Source: Prosthecobacter debontii (GTDB lineage: Bacteria; Verrucomicrobiota; Verrucomicrobiia; Verrucomicrobiales; Verrucomicrobiaceae). Taken from it: a DNA stretch of 64,000 nucleotides. The position numbers were made by a program, and so were the translations under genes. This document shows positions 32,218 to 40,918 of the stretch, piece by piece (position 1 is the stretch's first letter; every line of letters starts with the position of its first letter). The stretch spans positions 1 to 64,000 of the forward strand of contig NZ_FUYE01000008.1 of NCBI RefSeq assembly GCF_900167535.1. The letters are read 5' to 3'. The notes under the pieces were generated by a model that worked only from the letters and a program-made list of their open reading frames with translations, was not told the DNA's origin and made no database searches.

Positions 32218-33279
32218 TCAATACACGCCTTCGACGATGGTCTTCTCCATGGCACCGAAGGGACGCACGTCGGCGACACCATCCCAAGCATATTGATTGC
32301 GTGGGCGGCGGCGGATGGCTTCGTCACGCTCTAGGAAGCGGGGCATGAAGAATTCCTTGGTGAGGGTGGTCAGTTCCACACGGCCCCAGGTATCGTAGTC
32401 CACGACTTGGGCGGTGTTTTTCGGATCCACGACGCGCAGCACGGCACGGGGCTGTGGAGCGTAGTAGGTGACGGAGAACTGGTCCTCAGGTGTGATCGGC
32501 ACGCTGGCGGCCAGCCCCATGAGGGTGTTGCCATAGGTGGGGTAGAAGCCAATGCGGCCTTCGAGCACCTCTTCCACCATGAAACGAACGTATTGAGGTG
32601 TCATGGTCGTGCCTCCCACGAACGCACCGCGGATACCGGCGTCATAGAGATCCACTTTCTCTGCCAGCGCTTCCAGCAGCTTGGGGGTGGTGAAGAGACC
32701 CGTGACCTTGCGGTTTTTCAGGATGAGCGTGGCTTGGTCCACAACATGATCCATGTACTGACGTGCGACGTCGAACTGCTTGTTCGAGATGAGCTTCTTC
32801 ACAAAGCGTGGGTCGAGATCAATGAAGTAGCAGGAACTGCCACGGAAGTTAGCCAGATGCTCAATAGCCAGGCGGAGACGGCGTGGGCCGGTAGGGCCGA
32901 CCATGAGCCAGGCACCACCTGGGGGGAAGTGCTCGTCACTGATCTTGCCACTGAATTCCTCGTAATCGGTCTTGTAGTCGTTCCACCCGATGCGCTGCTT
33001 GGGCATGCCTGTGGTGCCACCGGTTTCGAAGATGTTGAAGGGCTTGCCTTTGAAGGCCGCTGGGACCCAGACTTCAGGTTGGAGATCACGCAGGGACTCG
33101 TCCTGGAAGTGATCGAATTTCGCAATGAGATCCGCGAAGCTGTTGACCACGCCGCGAGGGTCGAAGTTCTTTTTGGCGAAGTCCAGCCAGAACGGACAGC
33201 CAGTTTCAGGGCTGAAGTGCCATTGGATGGTTTCGCGGACTTGCTGGTCGAGCTGGGCTTGGGCTTCTTCGGGTGTCAT
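32218..33279 (-). CDS. PaaK-like adenylate-forming enzyme
   Basis: A 353-residue member of the AMP-forming (ANL) superfamily. The phosphate-binding loop FETGGTTGMPKQR is near residue 84, and YPTYGNTLMG near 248 matches the adenine-binding motif of phenylacetate-CoA ligase-like enzymes. Length is shorter than PaaK (about 430), and the small C-terminal domain is reduced. It would activate a carboxylic acid as an acyl-AMP; the acid and the acceptor are unknown. No carrier protein or thioesterase lies nearby and it is monocistronic. Some relatives are labelled phenazine-antibiotic-like proteins, which I would not adopt here. Confidence 0.75.
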   Translation of the reverse strand: MTPEEAQAQLDQQVRETIQWHFSPETGCPFWLDFAKKNFDPRGVVNSFADLIAKFDHFQDESLRDLQPEVWVPAAFKGKPFNIFETGGTTGMPKQRIGWNDYKTDYEEFSGKISDEHFPPGGAWLMVGPTGPRRLRLAIEHLANFRGSSCYFIDLDPRFVKKLISNKQFDVARQYMDHVVDQATLILKNRKVTGLFTTPKLLEALAEKVDLYDAGIRGAFVGGTTMTPQYVRFMVEEVLEGRIGFYPTYGNTLMGLAASVPITPEDQFSVTYYAPQPRAVLRVVDPKNTAQVVDYDTWGRVELTTLTKEFFMPRFLERDEAIRRRPRNQYAWDGVADVRPFGAMEKTIVEGVY

Positions 33280-33446
33280 GGTAGGAGGTGGGAAAAGAGG
33301 GCGCGAAAGGGAGCAGTCAAACGAAAGCTAATGCGCGTCCCTTTCTACGTCTGTTGAAAAGGAAATGAATCCAAAATACGGCAACCCCGTCCAAGAAAAC
33401 GCGTTCCTACGAATAGAGAGGAACATTCAATCTTCCCTGAACCCTC

Positions 33447-33929
33447 ATGAAACCGATTCTTTACGCCGCACTTCTGGCTCCGGCCATGCTTCTGACTTCC
33501 TGCTACGTCACCCCAGTGGCTGGCGGGCCCTATGCCCCTCTTCCTCCCGGCCCACCGGTGGTTCATCCTCGCAGTCCGCTGAGCCCTGGCGGAGTGGTCG
33601 TCTTGCCTCGTGAGGCACGCCGCATCAGCTACCGTGGCAATGTTTATTACACCCATCGGGATACTTGGTATCGCCCCTCTGGCAGTGGTTATGTCGTAGT
33701 CAGCCGCCCTTCAGGCTACCGAGACTCTTACCATGACCATGATCGTCACGATCATCTCAGCCCCCGTGACCCCCGTGACCCCCGCAGCCCTTACAGCCCC
33801 GGTGGCCGGGTCGTGCTGCCGAGTGAGGCTCGTCGGGTGATGTATCGCGGCAATGTGTATTACACGCATCGGGATACCTGGTATCGCCCTTCCGGCAGCA
33901 GCTATGTCATCGTGACACGCCCCTATTAA
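33447..33929 (+). CDS. lipoprotein with a tandem duplicated 40-residue module
   Basis: The 160-residue product has a lipoprotein signal (LLAPAMLLTSC, Cys19). Two near-identical modules follow, at about 50-90 and 118-158, each with the pattern VVLP-EARR-YRGNVYYTHRDTW and YRPSGS-YV. A His/Asp/Arg/Pro linker (HDHDRHDHLSPRDPRDPRSP) joins them. The aromatic YRGNVYY-type module is like those of DUF6515 cell-surface proteins. The duplication is recent, since the DNA of both copies is also very similar. Function is unknown; an outer membrane anchor is likely. Confidence 0.7.
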   Translation: MKPILYAALLAPAMLLTSCYVTPVAGGPYAPLPPGPPVVHPRSPLSPGGVVVLPREARRISYRGNVYYTHRDTWYRPSGSGYVVVSRPSGYRDSYHDHDRHDHLSPRDPRDPRSPYSPGGRVVLPSEARRVMYRGNVYYTHRDTWYRPSGSSYVIVTRPY

Positions 33930-33970
33930 AGGAGTGTTGCTCTTGGCGACATTATCAAGCTCTTCGCGAC

Positions 33971-34012
33971 AAAACGGGCATCGGGTGTTTCTCCCGATGC
34001 CCGTTTAGTTTT
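33971..34012. terminator. terminator between convergent genes
   Basis: AAACGGGCATCGGG (33972-33985) pairs with CCCGATGCCCGTTT (33993-34006) across TGTTTCT, a 14-bp stem. AGTTTT follows on the plus strand and GTTTT-like tract ends the minus side, so it may serve both the lipoprotein and dapA. Confidence 0.8.
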
Positions 34013-34059
34013 GATTATCCCAACCTACCGGAGGCAGATTCAATCACCAGTCGATCCAA

Positions 34060-34938
34060 TCAAATCAGCGCCAGCTTCTTCAGCGTTGCTTCCAGTTCGG
34101 CGTTTTTGGCGTCGTCCATCGGCACGAGAGGCAGACGGAGTTCGTGGGTGCAGTGACCGGCCATGGCCATCGCGGTTTTGATCGGGATGGGGTTGGTGGC
34201 GAGCTTCAGGAAGGCGGCGAACAGCGGGTAATACTGCTGATGGATGCCGAGGGCTCCGGTGTAGTCGCCTTTGAGGGCGAGCTTCACCATGTCGCTGATC
34301 TGCTTTGGAATGAGGTTGGAGGCCACACTGACCACACCGACGCCACCGACGGACATGAAGGGCAGCGTGAGACCATCGTCACCGGAAAGGATTTCGAAGT
34401 CGGCAGGCAGGATCTGCTTCATCTGACTGACACGCTCCGGGTTGCCCCCGGCCTCTTTGATGGCGCGGACGTTCGGGCAGTTCTCGGCAAGGCGAGCCAC
34501 CACATCGAGACCGATCTCAATGCCGCAGCGGCCAGGGATGCTATACAGCATGATCGGCAGCTTGGTGCTGTCGGCTACGGCCTTGAAATGCTGATACAGG
34601 CCTTCGGGTGTCGGCTTGTTGTAATACGGAGCCACCTGGAGGATGGCGGTTGCCCCGGCAGCTTCCGCTTCCTGGGTCATCTCCACGGCTTCACGGGTGC
34701 TGTTGGAGCCTGTGCCAGCCATGACGATGCCACGACCGCGAGCATACTCGACAGTCAGTTTCACCACCTGCTCATGCTCATCATAATCCAGTGTGGGGGA
34801 TTCGCCCGTCGTGCCGCAGGGGACCACGCCGGAGACGCCGTTGTCGAACTGGAAGTCGATGAGCTTTTTCAGGGCTTCTTCATCAAGCTTGCCGTTGCGA
34901 AAAGGGGTGACGATGGCGGTGTGGGTTCCTGCGAACAT
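34060..34938 (-). CDS. dapA: 4-hydroxy-tetrahydrodipicolinate synthase
   Basis: DapA condenses pyruvate with aspartate semialdehyde in lysine and diaminopimelate synthesis. The 292-residue protein has the usual motifs: GTTGESPTL near 40, VAPYYNKPT near 105, the tyrosine and the Schiff-base lysine region IKEAGG near 160, and GDDGLTL near 185. Start MFAGTHTAIVTPF is typical. It lies about 130 bases downstream of dapF on the same strand, with trpA further upstream. The leader is pyrimidine-rich with no Shine-Dalgarno motif. Confidence 0.93.
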   Translation of the reverse strand: MFAGTHTAIVTPFRNGKLDEEALKKLIDFQFDNGVSGVVPCGTTGESPTLDYDEHEQVVKLTVEYARGRGIVMAGTGSNSTREAVEMTQEAEAAGATAILQVAPYYNKPTPEGLYQHFKAVADSTKLPIMLYSIPGRCGIEIGLDVVARLAENCPNVRAIKEAGGNPERVSQMKQILPADFEILSGDDGLTLPFMSVGGVGVVSVASNLIPKQISDMVKLALKGDYTGALGIHQQYYPLFAAFLKLATNPIPIKTAMAMAGHCTHELRLPLVPMDDAKNAELEATLKKLALI

Positions 34939-35071
34939 GGGAGTGGGGAAAATAGAGGGAGACTGAAAATTGAAAACTGCGAAATGAAAAATGTGAATCG
35001 AAGAGCGGCTAGCGTCGCTTTCGAATCGGGACGTTGGCCTTAGTGGTCACGCTTTTCATCCTCAGATGGAG

Positions 35072-35884
35072 TCAAATCTCGACGCTTCCATGGAAAACAA
35101 AATCCGCCGGACCGAACAGGGTAACATCGGTGTATTCATGCGGGGCAGTTTCCGTGAAACCGACGCGGAGGGTATCGCCACCTTTGACGAGAACTGACAC
35201 GGGGCTGGGGGCACCCGTCAGTTCGTGATGGATCAAAGCACAGGCGACCATGCCGGTGCCGCAGGCCAGGGTTTCATCCTCCACACCGCGCTCGTAGGTG
35301 CGGATGGAAATGCTTCCAGGAGCCAGCTCTTTGGCGAAATTGGCGTTGGTGCCTTTGGGCTTGAACGCCTCATGATAACGCAGACCTGCGCCCCAAGGAC
35401 GGACGGGCACATTGTCGAGATCCTCAACAAAGACGACGGCATGAGGCACACCGGTGTTCACACTATGAACGGTCAGACTCTCACCTTCGACAGGGAGCGT
35501 GTCATTCAGGCGCAGGCTGTGAGGGGCGCTCATGTTGATGCGCACCTGCCCGGCTTCAAACTCGGCGGAAATCATCCCAGCCAGGGTTTCAAAGCGGATG
35601 TTAGTGAGCGAATCGTTGTGCAGGCGATTGACGAAGCGACCGAAGCAGCGGGCGCCATTGCCACACATTTCGGCCTCGCCGCCATCGGCGTTGTAATAGC
35701 GCATCTTGAAGTCACCACCTTCCGTGGCGGGCTCCACACAGAGCAGGCCATCGGCTCCAATGCCACGATGGCGATCACACAGGCGCTCAATTTGATCCTG
35801 GGTCAGCGCCAGAGAGAGATCGCGATTGTCCAGCATGACGAAGTCATTGCCAGCGCCGTTCATTTTCCAAAAGTTCAGAGTCAT
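35072..35884 (-). CDS. dapF: diaminopimelate epimerase
   Basis: DapF converts LL- to meso-diaminopimelate, needed for peptidoglycan and lysine. Of about 270 residues, the start MTLNFWKMNGAGNDFVMLD and both catalytic cysteines are clear: MCGNGARC near residue 75 and ACGTGMVA near 217, the pair that acts as acid and base. The frame extends to 35962, but the ATG at 35884 is the family start and follows CCTCCTCTCCC. It lies between trpA and dapA on the same strand, so a trpA-dapF-dapA unit is likely. Confidence 0.93.
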   Translation of the reverse strand: MTLNFWKMNGAGNDFVMLDNRDLSLALTQDQIERLCDRHRGIGADGLLCVEPATEGGDFKMRYYNADGGEAEMCGNGARCFGRFVNRLHNDSLTNIRFETLAGMISAEFEAGQVRINMSAPHSLRLNDTLPVEGESLTVHSVNTGVPHAVVFVEDLDNVPVRPWGAGLRYHEAFKPKGTNANFAKELAPGSISIRTYERGVEDETLACGTGMVACALIHHELTGAPSPVSVLVKGGDTLRVGFTETAPHEYTDVTLFGPADFVFHGSVEI

Positions 35885-35962
35885 GGGAGAGGAGGTCGAA
35901 AGGGAGACCGTCAAGGTGTCAAAGAATCCAGGGGTAAGAGAGGATACGTCGCCGAAGATCAA

Positions 35963-36778
35963 TCAAGATAGAGCTTTGACAGCCGTGACGAGAGGTTTCA
36001 CAAAAGCCTCGACCTGATCGCCGAGATCCGCCGCGGCACCGTTTTTCTCAATCAGCTTTACGATGGCACTGCCGACGACCACGCCATCGGCCATGCTGGC
36101 CACGGTGGCCGCTTGCTCGGGATTGGAGACGCCGAAGCCGACGCACACAGGCACCTCAGTGGAGTTTTTGATTGCGGCCACCTGCTCGGAGATGCCGCTG
36201 GCGATCTCCACCTGCGCGCCGGTCACGCCGAGACGAGAGACGTAATAGACAAAACCTTCCGCCTGCTTGGCGATAAGCTGGATGCGATCTGCAGGGGATG
36301 TCGGTGCAATGAGCTGGATGTGGCGAAGCTCAGGGGTGGGCTTCAACTCCGCGTTTTGCAGTGCCTCTTCAGGGGGCAAATCCAGTACCAGAATGCCATC
36401 CGCACCTGCGGCTGCAGCATCGTGATGGAACTGCTCATAGCCATAGGCATAGATGGGGTTCAGGTAGGTGAAGAGCACCAGAGGAATCTGTGTCTTGCTG
36501 CGCAGGGTCTGGATCATTTCCAGCACCTTCTTGGTCGTGGCACCTGCCTTCAGAGCACGGTCGGCAGCCATCTGATTGACGACGCCATCGGCCAAAGGAT
36601 CGGAGAAGGGTAAACCCAGTTCGACAATATCGACCCCAGCTCTCTCCAGGCCAAGAACGACGTCAATGGTCTTGTCCAACGTGGGATCTCCAGCGCAGAC
36701 ATACGCGACAAAGGCACGCTTGCCGGAGGTTTTCAGTTCCGCAAAGTGACGGTCAATTCGGTTGGCTGGAGCAGACAT
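35963..36778 (-). CDS. trpA: tryptophan synthase alpha chain
   Basis: TrpA releases indole from indole-3-glycerol phosphate and channels it to TrpB. The 271-residue protein shows KRAFVAYVCAGDP near residue 19, VDIVELGLPFSDPLADG near 50 (catalytic Glu and Asp region), LVLDLPPEEA near 135 and GFGVSNPEQA near 212. It is separated from the dapF start by 78 bases. TrpB and other trp genes are not in the window. It is divergent from a DUF1080 gene. Confidence 0.93.
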   Translation of the reverse strand: MSAPANRIDRHFAELKTSGKRAFVAYVCAGDPTLDKTIDVVLGLERAGVDIVELGLPFSDPLADGVVNQMAADRALKAGATTKKVLEMIQTLRSKTQIPLVLFTYLNPIYAYGYEQFHHDAAAAGADGILVLDLPPEEALQNAELKPTPELRHIQLIAPTSPADRIQLIAKQAEGFVYYVSRLGVTGAQVEIASGISEQVAAIKNSTEVPVCVGFGVSNPEQAATVASMADGVVVGSAIVKLIEKNGAAADLGDQVEAFVKPLVTAVKALS

Positions 36779-36914
36779 GGAGGGCTAGCTATCTAGCGCG
36801 TCCTCTTCATCTGTGCAACCGAACGGCACAAACTTCCGCACAGCACAAAAAGCTGAATCCCGGTGCCAGCCGGACGCATGACGGTGCTCATAGCTGCCGT
36901 TGTGGTCGTTGCTC

Positions 36915-37646
36915 ATGAAAATCGCTTTCCTCTCCCTCTGCGGGTTCGCCCTCGCTTTAAGCTCTCTTTCCGCCGACGAACCGACACCACCTCCAGGGTT
37001 CCGAGCGATCTTCAATGGCCGTGACTTGACTGGCTGGCACGGCCTCAATCCTCACTCCGTGGTGAAGCTGACCGGAGAAAAGAAAGACGCCGCCCTCGCC
37101 AAGATGCGCGAGGAATTCGCCGCTCACTGGCATGTGGAAAATGGTGAACTGGTTAACATTGGCACGGGTCCCTATGCCACAACCGATGAGCTGTTTGGCG
37201 ACATCGAGTTTCTCATCGAATACAAAACCGTGGCGAAGGCCGATAGCGGCATCTACCTGCGCGGCACGCCGCAGGTGCAGATCTGGGATATCAATCAGCC
37301 GGATGACCCGAAGAAACCCGACCGTCACCCCAATCTCGGCTCCGGTGGTCTTTTCAACAACACGCCCAAGACGCCAGGCCGGGATCCTCTGGTGCTCGCC
37401 GACAAGCCTTTCGGTGAATGGAACAGCTTCCGCATTCGCCAGATCGGTGATCGCACCTGGGTCTGGCTCAATGACAAACTCGTCGTGGATGGCGCTGTCA
37501 TGGAAAACTTCTGGGACCGCACTCAACCCCTGGCTGCCACGGGCCCAATCATGCTCCAGACCCACGGTGGTGAGATCCGTTGGCGTAATCTGTTTGTCCG
37601 TGAAATCGGCAAAGAGGAAGCGGCAAAGATCCTGTCGGAGAAGTAA
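36915..37646 (+). CDS. DUF1080 (3-keto-disaccharide hydrolase-like) secreted protein
   Basis: The product of about 243 residues has a signal peptide (MKIAFLSLCGFALALSSLSA) and a DUF1080 domain: FRAIFNGRDLTGWHGL near 30, KADSGIYLRGTPQVQIWD near 111, and the terminal GEIRWRNLFVREI. It is longer than the other DUF1080 protein and has an inserted segment at about 50-75 (VKLTGEKKDAALAKMREEF). Expected location is the periplasm or outside. It is monocistronic, divergent from trpA. Confidence 0.85.
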   Translation: MKIAFLSLCGFALALSSLSADEPTPPPGFRAIFNGRDLTGWHGLNPHSVVKLTGEKKDAALAKMREEFAAHWHVENGELVNIGTGPYATTDELFGDIEFLIEYKTVAKADSGIYLRGTPQVQIWDINQPDDPKKPDRHPNLGSGGLFNNTPKTPGRDPLVLADKPFGEWNSFRIRQIGDRTWVWLNDKLVVDGAVMENFWDRTQPLAATGPIMLQTHGGEIRWRNLFVREIGKEEAAKILSEK

Positions 37647-37775
37647 GACGACTTCCCCGAAAGAACGAGCCCAATTTGGGTCGTGGAATCCCCCCTCCTC
37701 ACATTGGCCTCTAGCCAAGGGAGAGAGGGACGATCCTTGGTCTGTTTCATCGAAAGCCAAATGACGTCCTCCCTC

Positions 37776-37795
37776 GCCCCTCTGGGGAGAGGGGC
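37776..37795. repeat. GC-rich hairpin between convergent genes
   Basis: GCCCCTCT-GGGG-AGAGGGGC is a perfect 8-bp stem and 4-base loop in the gap after the DUF1080 gene and before the leftward MgtC-like gene. No T run follows, so a repeat element or a weak terminator are both possible. Confidence 0.4.
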
Positions 37796-37839
37796 TAAAG
37801 CGCTGAAGCGTGATTTTCAGATGGGGAGAAACCCACAGA

Positions 37840-39090
37840 TCACCAAGGCCACAGGATCAATAATGTCGAGCCGCCAGCGAGGGCTAAGCCAAACGCGACG
37901 CCCACCCGCCACACTAACTCGCGCGACCCCAGCACGGCGACGGTGGCAAATTTGAAGATGAAGTTCGACATCGCAGCGAGCAGAATCGCATGCCAAGCGA
38001 GCCTCGTCGGTATGCCGCCGTTGCCAGCTAACTGAGCGGTGGATAGCGTGATCGCATCCATATCCGTGAGGCCGGAGATGCAACTGATCACATACAGGCC
38101 CGCCTCACCGAAGTGATCTTTCGCAGCGGCTACACCGAGAAGCACCAAGGCATACAAAGCCCCAAAGAAGATGGCCGACTTCAACTCTGCCGGGTTCTTC
38201 TGTTCCGGCATTTGTTGGCCGTTACTGCGGCTGCGTAGATAGAGCCACAGAGCCAACAACATGCACCAGCCCAGCATGATCCCGAGCGGCATGGCGAGAG
38301 TCGGAAAAGTGTGGGGAGCGACCACCGCAATCTCCACCAATACCCGCACCAGAGAAATGCATGAGGCTGTCATCACCACAAAGGCCCCCAGCGGCGCGAG
38401 CGAGGCCTCAGCGGCACAGCGCCGAGCATAACTCACCGTCGTCGCTGTGCTGGAAACCAACCCACCGATGATCCCGCCGAGAAACGTCCCGGCACGCGCG
38501 CCAAACACTTTGTAAACCACATAACCCGACAAGCTGATACCGACGATGAAGACCACCATCAGCCAGATCTTGAAGGGGTTCCACACGTCATAGGGCCCGT
38601 AGGTCTCGTTGGGCAAGACAGGCAGAATGATCATGCTGATGAGCACGAACTGCATCATGGCCCGCATATCATGCTCCCCCATGGCGGTGACCATCCGATG
38701 CATCGGCGCTTTCAGATGAAGCAAGAGGGCCATCACGCCACCGACAACCAAAGCAATCTCAAGACTCCCCACCACGATCAAAGCCCCCACGGCATACAGC
38801 AGCATGGCCGCAAACTCCGTCGTCGTGCCGACATCATCCGATCCATTCTTCAGCTTGGCATAGTTGGCAAAGATGACGATGGCCACCACGGCGAGCATTC
38901 CTGCGGCAATCAACCAGGCAGAAGTCAGCATCCCCACCTGAGCACAAATGGTCCCAAAAAGGGAGATGAAGGGAAAGGTGCGAATCCCCGCAATGGAACT
39001 CTCCGAGCGCTCTCGTTCCAGTCCCAACAAGAGCCCCAATCCGAAAGATACCGTCAACTGCTGAAGCGCCTCGAAATCCATGTCTTCCAT
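37840..39090 (-). CDS. MgtC/SapB-family membrane protein with DUF4010 domain
   Basis: The 416-residue integral membrane protein starts with the MgtC/SapB signature (LTVSFGLGLLLGLERERS near residue 12, GIRTFPFISLFGTICA near 34) and continues into a DUF4010 domain with about eight more hydrophobic segments (GLVSSTATTVSYARRCA near 200; the closing FKFATVAVLGSREL). Fused MgtC-DUF4010 proteins are known but uncharacterised; suggested roles involve ion or pH homeostasis. It is monocistronic. The second half of the protein contains the conserved LTDMDAITLS stretch near 340. Confidence 0.85.
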   Translation of the reverse strand: MEDMDFEALQQLTVSFGLGLLLGLERERSESSIAGIRTFPFISLFGTICAQVGMLTSAWLIAAGMLAVVAIVIFANYAKLKNGSDDVGTTTEFAAMLLYAVGALIVVGSLEIALVVGGVMALLLHLKAPMHRMVTAMGEHDMRAMMQFVLISMIILPVLPNETYGPYDVWNPFKIWLMVVFIVGISLSGYVVYKVFGARAGTFLGGIIGGLVSSTATTVSYARRCAAEASLAPLGAFVVMTASCISLVRVLVEIAVVAPHTFPTLAMPLGIMLGWCMLLALWLYLRSRSNGQQMPEQKNPAELKSAIFFGALYALVLLGVAAAKDHFGEAGLYVISCISGLTDMDAITLSTAQLAGNGGIPTRLAWHAILLAAMSNFIFKFATVAVLGSRELVWRVGVAFGLALAGGSTLLILWPW

Positions 39091-39241
39091 CTATTCGGTC
39101 TATGCTGAAGAAACACGCCTGAAATTTCAAGCTTCAGACAACGCAAGAGCACGAATCACCAAGCACGCCCCCGTTTGACAGAGACCTCGAACAGCGGTTT
39201 CTGTCGGCTCGTTCTGGAAGTCGATCAACCAGACTGTGCCC

Positions 39242-40918
39242 ATGACCGCTTTCCGTCCCTTTCTCCGATATCTGCTTCCTTTGCTGGGTGGTGCGATTCT
39301 GTCGTTCGCTTATCCTGGCTGGAATTTGGAGATCGCGGTCTGGCTCTGGCTACTGCCATTACTGGCGGTGATTTGGCCCATGAACGGAGAGCCGCAGGTC
39401 AAACGTCCTTTTTTGATGGGCTGGTTGGCAGGACTGGCTTTTTGGATCCCCAACCTCTCTTGGCTACGCCATTCCTCACGAGTCATCGCCGGAGCTCGTG
39501 ACGATACCTGGGTGGGCTTTGACAATGAATTGATGGGGGCCGGGGCCGTGCTCGGACTCGCGCTTTATTGCGCTCTGTATTTTGGCCTCTGGGCGTGGAT
39601 TGTCAGCCGATTCATCCGCCCTTCCCCGGATCGCCTTGCCACAGGCAGATGGCAATCCAGCACTTGGCATTCGCTTTCACGTTCTTTAGCCGCCGCTGCG
39701 GTGTGGACCGCCTTGGAATGGGTGCGCGGATGGCTATTTACGGGCTTTGGCTGGAATGGTTTGGGCGTGGCCCTGCATCGAAATGCCGTCTTGATTCAAA
39801 TCGCTGACGTGGTGGGTGTAACCGGGCTGTCCTTTCTCCCGACCTTCATTGCCTGCACCGCCTGGAATACACTGACCCGCGTGGTGTGGGGTTACCGTGG
39901 AGAGGGCACTTGCCGCTCACGTCTCGACTTCACCCTCGCGATGATCGTCCTCCTTGGTGTCGCTGGTTATGGCATGCTGAAACTGACCGCGTCGCAGGGG
40001 GAAATGATCAAAGTCCGCACCGTGTTAGTGCAACCCAATGTGGCCCAAGTGGACGCATGGTCGGGGGATCTCGGACCTGAGGTTTACCACAAGCTCGCTG
40101 ATTTCACCCGCCTGTATGCGGAAGCACGAGATGGGGTGACGCATGTCGATCTGGTTATTTGGCCGGAGAGCGCCCTCCCTGTGCATCTCTATGGTTTGAG
40201 GGATCATGAACCTTACTTCAACGAACTACTCAGCCTCGGCGATTACAGTCTGCTGACGGGCACGGAGATTCACGAACCCGAACGCCGAGGCCATGTTTCC
40301 GCCGTGCTTTTCAAAGGCGGTTATGATCAACGCCAGCTCTATCACAAGGTGCATCTCGTGCCATTCGGCGAATACCTGCCCTTCCGAAACATCCCGCCTT
40401 TTTCATTTTTACAAGGCGTGCTTCCAGGGGATTTCGCCCCTGGAGGGAAAACAGAACCGTTACTTCTGGCTAAACCCGAAGTGCAGATCATTCCGCTCAT
40501 TTGTTTTGAAGACACGGTCGGCGATCTCGCTCGGAAATTCACTCGTCCAGTGCCTCAGATGATCGTGAACATCACCAACGATGGCTGGTTCCTCGAAAGC
40601 ATCGAAACCGAAGTCCATCTGGCCAATGCGAAGTTCCGTGCTGTAGAACTCCGACGCCCTATGGTTCGTGCGGCCAATACCGGGATCAGTTGTTTCATTG
40701 ATGTCTTCGGTCATGTGGAATCACGTCTCGCCGATCCCGAAACGAACAACACCTTCATCGAAGGCTGTCTGCCCGGTGAGGTCAAGATTCCCCAACAAGC
40801 ACGCATAACCTTTTATGCGAAGTATGGCGATGCCTTCTCGATGCTGACGCTTCTGGTAACACTGGGTATCATCGGCCAAGGCCAGTGGCAAAAACGCCGC
40901 CGCCCGAGCGCTGCCTAA
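39242..40918 (+). CDS. lnt: apolipoprotein N-acyltransferase
   Basis: Lnt adds the third acyl chain to outer membrane lipoproteins. The product of about 558 residues has six or more N-terminal hydrophobic segments followed by a nitrilase-like periplasmic domain. The triad is visible: Glu in VIWPESALP, Lys in HKVHLVPFGEYLPF and the nucleophile Cys in PLICFEDTVG; ITNDGWF follows. A TM helix ends the protein. A GTG at 39236 is an alternative start. It is convergent with, and overlaps by four bases, the subtilase gene. It fits the many lipoproteins in the window. Confidence 0.92.
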   Translation: MTAFRPFLRYLLPLLGGAILSFAYPGWNLEIAVWLWLLPLLAVIWPMNGEPQVKRPFLMGWLAGLAFWIPNLSWLRHSSRVIAGARDDTWVGFDNELMGAGAVLGLALYCALYFGLWAWIVSRFIRPSPDRLATGRWQSSTWHSLSRSLAAAAVWTALEWVRGWLFTGFGWNGLGVALHRNAVLIQIADVVGVTGLSFLPTFIACTAWNTLTRVVWGYRGEGTCRSRLDFTLAMIVLLGVAGYGMLKLTASQGEMIKVRTVLVQPNVAQVDAWSGDLGPEVYHKLADFTRLYAEARDGVTHVDLVIWPESALPVHLYGLRDHEPYFNELLSLGDYSLLTGTEIHEPERRGHVSAVLFKGGYDQRQLYHKVHLVPFGEYLPFRNIPPFSFLQGVLPGDFAPGGKTEPLLLAKPEVQIIPLICFEDTVGDLARKFTRPVPQMIVNITNDGWFLESIETEVHLANAKFRAVELRRPMVRAANTGISCFIDVFGHVESRLADPETNNTFIEGCLPGEVKIPQQARITFYAKYGDAFSMLTLLVTLGIIGQGQWQKRRRPSAA

